A model generated the notes under the pieces. The model worked only from the letters and a program-made list of their open reading frames with translations. It made no database searches and had not been told where the DNA came from. This document shows positions 49,134 to 56,902 of a stretch of 64,000 nucleotides of DNA, one piece after another (the first letter of the stretch is position 1; each line of letters opens with the position of its first letter). The position numbers and the translations under genes were made by a program. Location: the NCBI RefSeq assembly GCF_013409005.1, contig NZ_JACBZO010000001.1, positions 1,178,001-1,242,000 of the forward strand. The letters run 5' to 3'. The stretch comes from Demequina lutea (GTDB lineage Bacteria > Actinomycetota > Actinomycetes > Actinomycetales > Demequinaceae).

Positions 49134-49580
49134 CTAGCTGGCGAGCTGGACGCGCATCGGCAAGCGCGTCGCCTCGGCGCCATCGATCGAGATGACCCAA
49201 GCGAACTTGGTGGGGTCCGTGAAACGCATCCCATCGACACCGAAAGCGAAGCAAGCAACCTGCTCATCGCCGTCGACCAGTAGCGGTGGGCGGCCGAGCG
49301 TGAATTCGCCGCCGAGCGCCTGGATTGCCTCCGGTTGCCCGTCCTCGCCCGCGCGCATGCCCACCGGATATGGCATTCCGTCCTCGGTTTCGAGCCGCAA
49401 CTCGAAGCGGTGGGAGGCGTTGGTGTCCGTAAAACTGACGTGGACGACCGCCGCTACGGTGAGCCGACGGTGAACCGCAGGGAACGACCGCACAAAAATG
49501 GTGTTCCACCCCGCCCCGAGGGCATAAATCTTGTTGCCAACCACTTCGGCCGAATCGGCAAGAAACGCATCTACCCTCAC
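49134..49580 (-). CDS. DUF6941-like protein
   Basis: A 148-residue soluble protein with a GTG start, beginning MRVDAFLADSAEVVGNKIYALGAGWNTI, the opening of DUF6941-type proteins. The rest is beta-rich (VVHVSFTDTNASHRFELRLETEDG). It is the first gene of a three-gene minus-strand operon with the two membrane proteins and is divergent from dnaG across 85 nt. Function unknown; the family name is from recognition, not from a search. Confidence 0.78.
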   Translation of the reverse strand: MRVDAFLADSAEVVGNKIYALGAGWNTIFVRSFPAVHRRLTVAAVVHVSFTDTNASHRFELRLETEDGMPYPVGMRAGEDGQPEAIQALGGEFTLGRPPLLVDGDEQVACFAFGVDGMRFTDPTKFAWVISIDGAEATRLPMRVQLAS

Positions 49581-49652
49581 GCGTGTGTCCTTTCGTAACT
49601 ATCTCCTAGCCTACAGATGATGGACGGGGCGAACGGGACGAGACCGTGAGCC

Positions 49653-49658
49653 TAGAGT
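49653..49658 (+). promoter_or_regulatory. Predicted -10 box of dnaG, leaderless start
   Basis: TAGAGT ends 7 nt before the GTG at 49666, with no ribosome-binding site between. Confidence 0.5.
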
Positions 49659-49665
49659 GTGACCT

Positions 49666-51564
49666 GTGGCAGGCACGATCAATAGGGACGACATCGCGTC
49701 CGTTCGCGAGCGCGCTCCCATCGAGGCGATCGTGGGCGAGCACGTCGCACTCAAGCCCGCGGGGATGGGCTCGCTCAAGGGACTGTGCCCCTTTCACGAC
49801 GAGCGATCGCCCTCCTTTCACGTGCGTCCGTCCGTGGGTCGGTATCACTGCTTCGGTTGCGGAGAGGGCGGAGACGTCATCACCTTTGTGATGAAGCTCG
49901 ATGGGCTCACGTTCGTCGAGGCGGTCGAATACTTGGCGCCCAAGGCGGGCGTGACCCTGCGATACGAGTCTGGTGGACCCCGCACCGAGGCGACAGGCAC
50001 GCCGCGCTCACGGCTGGTGGACGCGCACAGGCTCGCCGCGGAATTCTTCGTGGCCCAGCTCGATTCGCCCGAGGCGCAGACGGGTCGCGACTTCCTCAAG
50101 GAGCGCGGCTTCGGCAAGGAGGCCGCCGAGCGCTTTGGGGTCGGATATGCGCCCCAAGGGTGGTCGGCGCTGCTCGACCATTTGCGCGCCCGCAACTTCA
50201 CCGAGGCCGAGTTGCGCGCAACGGGAATGCTCTCCGAGGGCAACAGGGGTCTCTACGACCGGTTCAGGGGCCGTCTCGTATGGCCCATTCGGGACGTGAC
50301 TGGTGACGTGATCGGCTTCGGTGCGCGCAAGCTCTACGAAGACGACCAGGGTCCCAAGTACCTCAACACCCCGGACACGTCTCTCTACAAGAAGGCCACG
50401 GTGCTGTACGGCATCGACCTGGCAAAGGGCGCGATCCGTACCGAGCGCACCGCTGTCGTTGTCGAGGGCTACACCGACGTGATGGCCTGCCACCTCGCGG
50501 GCGTCACCAACGCGGTGGCGACATGCGGCACGGCATTTGGCGAGGACCACGTTAAGGTCATCAGGCGCCTCATGGGCGACACGGGCAGCGCCCAAGTCAA
50601 GGTGGGGTCGACGGGTGCCAAGGTGATCTTCACCTTCGACGGCGACGAGGCGGGCCAGAACGCGGCCCTCAAGTCGTTCGCTCTCGACCAACAGTTCCTC
50701 GCGCAGACGTTCGTGGCCGTGGATCCGTCTGGTCAGGACCCGTGCGAGCTCCGGCAGCACGGTGGTGACGCGGCAGTGACGTCCCTACTCGAGTCGCGAG
50801 TACCCTTGTACGAGTTCGTCATCAAGACCACGCTGGCGGGGCACGACCTCGAGACGCCCGAAGGCCGCGTTGCCGCGCTGAGGGCGGCAGCACCCGTCGT
50901 GGCGCGGCTCAGGGACACCGCTCTCCGCCCGGAATACGCCCGCCGCTTGGCCGGGTGGCTCGGCATGGAAACCGACGTGGTCATCGCCGCCGTCACCCAA
51001 TCGGGAGGTGGGCGCGCCGGGGGAGCGGCTGCGTCGGCCCAGCGTCCGCAAGGCACCGAACCCGCCGATGGCAGGCCCGCTGTGGAGCGCCCCAACAGGC
51101 GGGACCCCGTGGTGCGCGCGGAGGCGTTGTCCCTGGGAGTGCTCCTCCAGGCCCCCGACGCGATTCGCAATGACGCGGCCGCGCTCGCGGTCGTGGACGA
51201 GCTCCCTGCCGATGCCTTTGGCGTGGGCCTCTATCGGGCGATCTTCTCCGCGGTTCAGGCCGCAGGCGGCGTCCGGGTGGCCGGGGCGGATTGGGTGGCG
51301 CGGGTCGCGGAAGAGGCGGGCGAGGATCTCGCCAGTTCCGTCAACGAGCTTGCCGTGACGCCCTTGCCGCACGATCGACCCGAGACCATGGGTGCCTACG
51401 CGGGCTCCGTCATGGGCAAGGTTTTCGATGGCCACCTCACCAAGCGCATCGGCGAGCTGCGAGGCGCCATGAAGCGCGCGGGTGAGGGCACGGACGACGC
51501 GTCGCGCATCTTTGGCGAGATCATCGCCTTGGAAGCCAAGAGGCGAAGCCTCAGGAGCGACTGA
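49666..51564 (+). CDS. dnaG: DNA primase
   Basis: A 632-residue primase that makes RNA primers at the replication fork. The CHC2 zinc site is Cys41, His44, Cys62 and Cys65 (CPFHDERSPSFHV...HCFGCG). The TOPRIM core contains AVVVEGYTDVMA and IFTFDGDEAGQNAALK, and a C-terminal helicase-interaction region follows a low-complexity linker rich in Gly/Ala. Length is normal for actinobacteria. The upstream -10 box supports the GTG. Confidence 0.97.
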   Translation: MAGTINRDDIASVRERAPIEAIVGEHVALKPAGMGSLKGLCPFHDERSPSFHVRPSVGRYHCFGCGEGGDVITFVMKLDGLTFVEAVEYLAPKAGVTLRYESGGPRTEATGTPRSRLVDAHRLAAEFFVAQLDSPEAQTGRDFLKERGFGKEAAERFGVGYAPQGWSALLDHLRARNFTEAELRATGMLSEGNRGLYDRFRGRLVWPIRDVTGDVIGFGARKLYEDDQGPKYLNTPDTSLYKKATVLYGIDLAKGAIRTERTAVVVEGYTDVMACHLAGVTNAVATCGTAFGEDHVKVIRRLMGDTGSAQVKVGSTGAKVIFTFDGDEAGQNAALKSFALDQQFLAQTFVAVDPSGQDPCELRQHGGDAAVTSLLESRVPLYEFVIKTTLAGHDLETPEGRVAALRAAAPVVARLRDTALRPEYARRLAGWLGMETDVVIAAVTQSGGGRAGGAAASAQRPQGTEPADGRPAVERPNRRDPVVRAEALSLGVLLQAPDAIRNDAAALAVVDELPADAFGVGLYRAIFSAVQAAGGVRVAGADWVARVAEEAGEDLASSVNELAVTPLPHDRPETMGAYAGSVMGKVFDGHLTKRIGELRGAMKRAGEGTDDASRIFGEIIALEAKRRSLRSD

Positions 51565-51621
51565 CTCCGGGGCCGAATGGTGGGAGCGAAGTGACGGAGG
51601 ACCTGGGCCCTCAACGTCGGG

Positions 51622-51694
51622 CTCCCCCGGGTGGACTCGAACCACCAACCTGCCGATTAACAGTCGGCTGCTCTGCCAATTGAGCTACAGGGGA
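51622..51694 (-). tRNA. tRNA-Asn (GTT)
   Basis: 73 nt fold as a cloverleaf: acceptor TCCCCTG pairs with CGGGGGA, the D arm is GCTCAATTGGCAGAGC, the anticodon loop is CTGTTAA with GTT, and the T arm is GGTGGTTCGAGTCCACC. The discriminator is G. CCA is not encoded. It lies between dnaG and amt, in the opposite direction. Confidence 0.96.
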
Positions 51695-51796
51695 TCAGCG
51701 ACAACGCTGTCGTCGCGAACCGTGAAGACTTTACACGATCTGCGGTCCCGGCGTGCGCACGGTACCCTTGCTCCGCACTGCGATGAAGGGGAGGCC

Positions 51797-53041
51797 ATGA
51801 CGCCCACATATGACACCGGCGACACCGCGTGGATGATCGTCAGCACAGCTCTTGTGCTGCTGATGATTCCGGGCCTCGCCATCTTCTACGCGGGCATGGT
51901 CCGCTCGAAACATGCGCTCGGCATGATCATGTACACGATGTCGGCGATGGTGGCGATCTCGGTCACGTGGGTTCTGGTCGGATTCACTCTCGCCTTCGGG
52001 CCCGACACGGGCAGCGGCCTCATCGGGAGCTTCCACAATGCGGGCCTCGAGGGACTTGCCGATAGCCCGGTGTTCTCGCAACTTACGTTCCCGCCCATCG
52101 CGTTTGCGATGTTCCAAATGATGTTCGCGATCGTGACGGGTGCCCTCATCTCGGGTGCGGCGGCCGATCGCATGAAGTTTGGCGCGATGATGGCCTTCCT
52201 CACGCTGTGGTCCATCTGCGTCTATCCCGTGATCGCGCACTGGGCCTGGGGTCAAGGCGGCTGGATGCACAAGTGGGGAGTGCTCGACTTTGCGGGCGGC
52301 ACCGTCGTCGAGATCTGTGCGGGGGCCTCGGCGCTTGCACTCGCGCTGGTGCTTGGCCCACGGCGCGAATGGCCCCACACGCCGATGTTGCCTCACAACC
52401 TGCCGTTGACGATTCTGGGTGCGGGCCTGCTGTGGTTCGGCTGGATCGGCTTCAACGCCGGGTCGGCGCTGGCCGCAAATGGCGTGGCAGCGTCGGCCGC
52501 CTTGGCCACGCATCTTGCTGGGGTCGGCGGAATTGCAGGCTGGCTTCTGCTCGACAAGCGCCTCACCGGCAAGCCCACCGCTCTTGGAGCGGCATCGGGC
52601 GCCGTGGCTGGGCTCGTGGCGATCACGCCGGCTGCGGCCTACCTGGACCCCTTCGCGTCGCTCCTGGTCGGCTTCATTGCCGGTGGTGCGGCGTACTTCG
52701 CGATCAAGTTGAAGTTCCGCTTCAAGTACGACGACTCGCTCGACGTCGTCGCCGTCCACTACGTCGGTGGAGTGGTCGGGATGCTGTTCCTCGGCTTCTT
52801 TGCGCGACTCATCGTGGGCAATGGCACGAACGGGGTCGGCCTGGTGTACTCGGGAGATGCCGCCCTGTTGGGGAAGCAGGCCGTCGCAGTGGTGGCCGCG
52901 AGCGCGTTCGCGTTTGTCGGGAGTTGGATCATCGCGATGGCCCTGCGCGCCATCATGGGACTGCGCGTGACGCCCGAAGGCGAGGAGCAAGGCATCGACT
53001 TCCACCAGCACGGTGAGACGGCCTACGAGATTCGCCACTAG
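51797..53041 (+). CDS. amt: Ammonium transporter
   Basis: A 414-residue Amt channel with about 11 transmembrane helices. The ATG at 51797 has an AGGGGAGG ribosome site; a long upstream frame crosses the tRNA and is spurious. Signatures are DTAWMIVSTALVLLMIPGLAIFYAGMVRSKH, DFAGGTVVEICAGASALALALVLG and the C-terminal DVVAVHYVGGVVG with the pore histidine. No glnK (PII) gene follows it, unlike the common amt-glnK pair; the next feature is a tRNA. Confidence 0.96.
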   Translation: MTPTYDTGDTAWMIVSTALVLLMIPGLAIFYAGMVRSKHALGMIMYTMSAMVAISVTWVLVGFTLAFGPDTGSGLIGSFHNAGLEGLADSPVFSQLTFPPIAFAMFQMMFAIVTGALISGAAADRMKFGAMMAFLTLWSICVYPVIAHWAWGQGGWMHKWGVLDFAGGTVVEICAGASALALALVLGPRREWPHTPMLPHNLPLTILGAGLLWFGWIGFNAGSALAANGVAASAALATHLAGVGGIAGWLLLDKRLTGKPTALGAASGAVAGLVAITPAAAYLDPFASLLVGFIAGGAAYFAIKLKFRFKYDDSLDVVAVHYVGGVVGMLFLGFFARLIVGNGTNGVGLVYSGDAALLGKQAVAVVAASAFAFVGSWIIAMALRAIMGLRVTPEGEEQGIDFHQHGETAYEIRH

Positions 53042-53055
53042 TGTGGGGCGTTCTA

Positions 53056-53129
53056 GGGCCAGTAGCTCAGCCGGTTAGAGCATCGGACTCATAATCCGTC
53101 GGTCGTGGGTTCAAGTCCCACCTGGCCCA
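53056..53129 (+). tRNA. tRNA-Met (CAT), probable elongator
   Basis: 74 nt cloverleaf: acceptor GGGCCAG/CTGGCCC, anticodon CAT at 53090-53092, T arm GTGGGTTCAAGTCCCAC, discriminator A at 53129, no encoded CCA. A lysidine-modified tRNA-Ile2 has the same anticodon and cannot be excluded by eye. It marks the start of the accessory region and is a likely integration site. Confidence 0.85.
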
Positions 53130-53207
53130 CCTGGTAGATGCCCTGTTTGGGGGTGCTACATGCGTGTCGTTTGGGGTGAATCCCCTCCGAAACCCCTCCG
53201 GTAGGGC

Positions 53208-53213
53208 AATAAT
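53208..53213 (+). promoter_or_regulatory. Predicted -10 box of the DUF5343-HEPN operon
   Basis: AATAAT (5 of 6 to TATAAT) ends 6 nt before the ATG at 53220, a leaderless arrangement. Confidence 0.45.
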
Positions 53214-53219
53214 GCGGGT

Positions 53220-53855
53220 ATGAGTCTTCCAAACGCGTATCTCACTAGCTTCAAGAACACCGGCGACATACTCACTGCGATGCAGGGTGCCCAAGCGCCC
53301 GATCGATTCACGACGAAGTTCCTTGAGGGCCTGGGGTTCGGCAGTAGCAATGACCGGGCGATGGCGAATGTTCTGAAGGCGTTGCAGTTCATCGACGAAA
53401 ATGGCGTACCGATGCGGCGCTATCACGAGTACCTAGATCAGACGCAGTCCGCCGCAATCCTGGCGGCGGGCATACGCGACGCGTATGAGGACCTTTTCCG
53501 TATAAACAAGAACGCGCACCAGATGTCGACCAGCGACGTCAAGAACAAGATGAAGACGCTCTCCGAAGGCCAGTTCACCGACCGAGTGCTCACACAAATG
53601 GCAGGGACGTTCACGACTCTCGTCAAGTCTGCGGATTTCTCCCCCGACGCGGCGCAAGCGCAAGAGCGTCGCACGCAACCTGACGCTCAGGAGCGCGACC
53701 AAGGACCTGACCGCATGGAGCCGATCTCACCCGCCGGAGCCAGGGAGAGCCGCATTGGCGATTTGGTCTACAACATCAATATTCACCTGCCCGAATCGCG
53801 CGATCCGGCCGTCTACAACGCACTCTTCAAGTCGCTCAGGGAACACCTGGGATAG
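53220..53855 (+). CDS. DUF5343 domain protein
   Basis: A 211-residue protein. The N-terminal ~140 residues match the DUF5343 layout (NAYLTSFKNTGDILTAMQGAQAPDRFTTKFLEGLGFGSSNDRAMANVLKALQFIDENGVPMRRYHEYLD), likely a winged-helix-type domain. A polar linker (AQERRTQPDAQERDQGPD) leads to a short C-terminal module DLVYNINIHLPESRDPAVYNALFKSLREHL. It is the first gene of a two-gene operon; the HEPN gene starts 2 nt after its stop. DUF5343 genes are often found in accessory regions. The role may be to control or target the HEPN partner; this is inference. Confidence 0.82.
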   Translation: MSLPNAYLTSFKNTGDILTAMQGAQAPDRFTTKFLEGLGFGSSNDRAMANVLKALQFIDENGVPMRRYHEYLDQTQSAAILAAGIRDAYEDLFRINKNAHQMSTSDVKNKMKTLSEGQFTDRVLTQMAGTFTTLVKSADFSPDAAQAQERRTQPDAQERDQGPDRMEPISPAGARESRIGDLVYNINIHLPESRDPAVYNALFKSLREHLG

Positions 53856-53857
53856 CG

Positions 53858-54433
53858 ATGCACAACCGCATGTACGACTTCGTTTACCGGGGAATGCTGA
53901 CAGAAGAGGCTCTCGACGCGGCAGGACGTCCAGGGCGTACCGCGTACTCCGCCACCGAGGCGGACATTGAGCAAGCCCTGAGTCTCGAGTTGTTTGACTC
54001 CGAGATGCTTGACTCTGCGAGACTAATGTCGGTGGTTTACGCGGCCATCGCGGCGTTCGAACATTCGGTTCGGAAATTCGTGTCCCGGGTGTTGATAGAC
54101 GAGTTTGGGGAAGACTGGTGGGACCGAGGCGTCTCTCAGAAGATCCGGACATTTTCGGAGTCTCGGCGTGTGGACGAGGAGAAGAGCAAGTGGCACGGAG
54201 TTCGCGGCGATGACTTGCTGAGCTATACCGAACTCGGCCACTTACCGAACATCATCCAGCAGAACTGGGAGTTGTTCGAACCCTACGTGAGGCGGCTCGA
54301 CTGGGCGACATCGATCTTTGCAACGATCGAGCGTTCCCGGAACGTCATCATGCACAGCGGAACTCTGGATCTACCTGACGTCGAGCGGATCGGGATACTC
54401 ATGAGGGACTGGAACAAGCAAGTCGGCCTCTAG
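53858..54433 (+). CDS. Swt1-like HEPN protein
   Basis: A 191-residue protein with an all-helical C-terminal half that looks like the Swt1-type HEPN domain (MLDSARLMSVVYAAIAAFEHSVRKFV, then ATIERSRNVIMHSGTLDLPDVERI). The HEPN ribonuclease signature RX4H is visible as Arg161-Asn-Val-Ile-Met-His166. An N-terminal segment of ~40 residues is unassigned. It is coupled to the DUF5343 gene. HEPN proteins with this motif are commonly RNases in toxin-antitoxin or anti-phage systems. Whether this one cleaves RNA is not known. Confidence 0.8.
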   Translation: MHNRMYDFVYRGMLTEEALDAAGRPGRTAYSATEADIEQALSLELFDSEMLDSARLMSVVYAAIAAFEHSVRKFVSRVLIDEFGEDWWDRGVSQKIRTFSESRRVDEEKSKWHGVRGDDLLSYTELGHLPNIIQQNWELFEPYVRRLDWATSIFATIERSRNVIMHSGTLDLPDVERIGILMRDWNKQVGL

Positions 54434-54696
54434 CACGCATCCCGGAGCTCCTCCTACCGGAGGCTCGATCTTGGTTACGTCAACCTCCCCGGCAGGACAA
54501 ACCAGTACCCCTCACGCCTTGGGCCTGCTGATTGCGACTACGACGTGGAGCGCCGTCCGCAGAAAGTCGGAGACGTTGGCCCAGTTCGAAGCGCCTGCGT
54601 GGGGACATGGCTACGTCGCTCGTCGAGACCACGCGGGTCCCTCCCAGTAAGGTGGGATGGTCGCCGAGCCAGGCGAACGAGAGGTCGGGGTGAGCC

Positions 54697-55488
54697 GTGG
54701 AGTACTGGTTCCTAGGTGATGAGACAAACAACAGTGCCAAGTTGGGCGAGTTCTTCATCGTCGGCGGCATTGTCTTCCCACTCGACGCAATCGACGCGAT
54801 CCATGCCGACATCGAGGCGATGCGGCTCAAGGCAGGCTACGAGCCGGGGGACAGTTTCAAGTTCCACACGCGAGCGCGTCCCGATCAAGTCAGCATCGAA
54901 ACGGCCACTCAAGCTAAGGCTGAGTTGATCGAGTGCCTCGTGGACCGTGGCGCCAAGATGTTCACCTATGTGATCCTGCAGGATATTGCGGATAACCAGT
55001 CCGGCCAGGTGAGGATGGACTACGCGCTGAACACACTTTCGCTGGCCTACTACAGGTTCCTGGGACGCAAGAAGTCCTCGGGGGCGTTCATGATCGACCG
55101 CGAGGACAATCAACACAAACACCTCGCGACGATGTTCCAGTCGGGTCTACAGATGCAGACCAAGGTCATTGACTTGTCAGACCGTATTCGGTTCTTTGGG
55201 ATGACTTCCAACAACGCTTCACACCTGAGTTCCGCAGTGGATGTGTCGCTAGGCGGCTTCCGGTACTGCGTCAACCACTGCGTCAATGGGACTGGCAAGT
55301 CGGAAGTGGCCAAAACGATATTCGGGCCTCTTGCCCGGCTCATCTATGGCGTAGATGGGGGTGGTTACCACAACATCTGGGACTATGGTTTCCACGCCTT
55401 GCCGGTCAACGTCAAGAGCAGCGCGCACGCAGCAAAGTACGACTTGCTCCGCGCTGAACTTGTCGCACTCACGAAGGAACCCGCCTAG
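54697..55488 (+). CDS. DUF3800 domain protein
   Basis: A 263-residue protein with a GTG start, preceded by 263 nt of non-coding sequence holding only a weak hairpin (near 54446-54459). It opens MEYWFLGDETNNSAKLGEFFIVGGIVF, with Asp8-Glu9 in the DES/DET-type acidic motif of DUF3800. AFMIDREDNQHKHLATMF and SNNASHLSSAVDVSLGGFRYCVN supply further conserved acidic and polar residues, fitting a proposed RNase H-like fold. DUF3800 genes are scattered through phage and defence islands; no activity is established. It ends 6 nt before the convergent integrase remnant. Confidence 0.82.
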   Translation: MEYWFLGDETNNSAKLGEFFIVGGIVFPLDAIDAIHADIEAMRLKAGYEPGDSFKFHTRARPDQVSIETATQAKAELIECLVDRGAKMFTYVILQDIADNQSGQVRMDYALNTLSLAYYRFLGRKKSSGAFMIDREDNQHKHLATMFQSGLQMQTKVIDLSDRIRFFGMTSNNASHLSSAVDVSLGGFRYCVNHCVNGTGKSEVAKTIFGPLARLIYGVDGGGYHNIWDYGFHALPVNVKSSAHAAKYDLLRAELVALTKEPA

Positions 55489-55494
55489 CGCCGG

Positions 55495-56063
55495 TTACCG
55501 CGCCTCTGCCACGAACGCCGAGAAGCGGTCGACGTGGGCCGAGTAGTCGCTCGGGTACAGGTGCGCGTAGATCGAATCCGTCGTGGCGAGGTAGGCGTGG
55601 CCGAGCCAGCGTGACACCTCGTACGGTGGGAAGCCTGCCGCCAGCATGAGCGAGGCGAACGTGTGGCGCAGGTCGTGGAGCCGCATCTGCGGCAGCCCCT
55701 CGGCCTCGACCGCCGGGCGTAGGTAGTTCCGCAGTACCGAGCCCGTGTCGAGCACCCGATCGAAGGCAACGAGATGAGAGCCGGACACCCGCCCCGGCCA
55801 GAGCAGCGCCTCGGGGTCGCCCGAGTTCGGGTGCGCCACCAGGTACGCCCGAAGGTCCTTGACCAGCGCCCGGTCGACGAGCGGCACGTTGCGGGATGAG
55901 CGCGCGGACTTGGGTGTGCTGATCTTCCAGACGCCACCGATGCGGGCGAGGGTTTGGCGGACCTCGACGTGCCCGGCGGCGAGGTTGAGGTCTCGCACCC
56001 GTAGCCCCGTCAACTCGCCCGCCCGTAGCCCCGTGTAGGCCGCGAAGCGCACCAAGAGCCCGT
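55495..56063 (-). pseudogene. Tyrosine integrase, 3' fragment (interrupted by IS21)
   Basis: About 187 residues of the catalytic domain remain: LLVRFAAYTGLRAGELTGLRV (Arg I), LHDLRHTFASLMLAAGFPP (HxxR), LGHAYLATTDSIYAHLYP (His and Tyr nucleophile). All catalytic residues appear intact, but the gene is split by the IS element at 56064. Joining this piece to the 5' fragment across one copy of the 5-bp duplication restores an uninterrupted frame (AAPYG-LLVRF). It is probably the former integrase of the element inserted at the tRNA. Confidence 0.9.
56059..56063. repeat. Left target-site duplication of IS element
   Basis: CCCGT directly before the left terminal repeat; the same 5 bp occur at 58230-58234. 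Confidence 0.85.
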
Positions 56064-56098
56064 TGTTAACGCCGACTGAAAACAGGGCCACTAGCGCC
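56064..56098 (+). repeat. IS21 left terminal inverted repeat
   Basis: Begins TGTTAACGCCGACTG and ends CTAGCGCC; identical over 35 nt to the reverse complement of 58195-58229. A second internal copy of the 22-nt subrepeat is at 56096-56117. Confidence 0.88.
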
Positions 56099-56128
56099 GA
56101 CTGAAAACAGGGCCACTGTTGTGTGGTT

Positions 56129-56902
56129 CTAGTGTGCCTCAGTCGAGACAGGTGCGTGGCTCTTGAGCCGGTAGCTGGTGCCTTTGAGGTTGATGACGTC
56201 GGCGTGGTGAACGATGCGGTCGATCATTGCGGAGGCGATGGTGAGGTCGCTGAAGACGTCTCCCCAGCGGGCGAAGGGCAGGTTGGAGGTCATGATTAGC
56301 GATGCGTGTTCATAGCGACTCGACACGAGTTGGAAGAACAGGTTTGCGGCGTCCTGGTCAAAGGGGATGTAGCCGACCTCGTCAACGATCAGCAGGCTGT
56401 AGCGGCGCAGCCGTGCGAGTTCCGCGGGGAGTTTCCCGCGGGAGTGGGCTTCCTGCAGCCGGGCCACCCACCCGGTTGCGGTATCGAACAGGACCCGGTG
56501 GCCGGCTTTCGCGGCCTTGATACCGATGCCGACAGCGAGATGCGTTTTGCCGGTCCCTGGTGGGCCGAGGAGGACGATGTTCTTTCCCTCGGTGAGGAAC
56601 ACGCTGGTCCCGAGGTGTGCGATCAGGTTCCGGTCGGCGGACGGTTGGTGGTCGAAGTTGAAGTCCTCCAGGGTCTTGTGGCCGGGGAACCGTGCGGCCT
56701 TGATTCGCAGGGCCGCGCCGGAGGCTTCTCGTTCGGAAACTTCTTTCGATAAGACCGCGGCGAGGTATTCCTCGTGGGACCAGCCCGCGTCGCGGGCCTG
56801 GTCGCCGAGGCGGCGGAACGCGTCACTGATCCGCGGTGCGCGCAGGGCGCGGGCGTAGTACTCAATCTGCGATCCCGCCTCGCCCGTGGCCTGTCCTGTC
56901 AT
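56129..56902 (-). CDS. istB: IS21 helper ATPase IstB
   Basis: A 257-residue AAA+ protein. The ATG at 56902 overlaps the istA stop (ATGA). Walker A GPPGTGKT is at residues 113-120, Walker B is LLIVDEVGYIPFD, and sensor MTSNLPFARWGDVF is typical of IstB. It regulates target choice and activates the IstA transposase. Frame is open to the end (SHAPVSTEAH). Confidence 0.95.
   Translation of the reverse strand: MTGQATGEAGSQIEYYARALRAPRISDAFRRLGDQARDAGWSHEEYLAAVLSKEVSEREASGAALRIKAARFPGHKTLEDFNFDHQPSADRNLIAHLGTSVFLTEGKNIVLLGPPGTGKTHLAVGIGIKAAKAGHRVLFDTATGWVARLQEAHSRGKLPAELARLRRYSLLIVDEVGYIPFDQDAANLFFQLVSSRYEHASLIMTSNLPFARWGDVFSDLTIASAMIDRIVHHADVINLKGTSYRLKSHAPVSTEAH

Noticed and set aside
51482-51796. 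Extended N-terminus of amt including WTRTTNLPINSRLLCQLSYRG
   Set aside because: The segment is the antisense of tRNA-Asn. The true amt start is the ATG at 51797 with a strong ribosome site.
53067-53426. Minus-strand ORF ending in RWDLNPRPTDYESDALTG
   Set aside because: This peptide is the antisense translation of the tRNA at 53056-53129, a well-known spurious database protein. The rest overlaps the DUF5343 gene.
54446-54459. CCTCC-TACC-GGAGG hairpin after the HEPN gene
   Set aside because: Only 5 bp and no T-run. It may be a weak terminator but cannot be supported.
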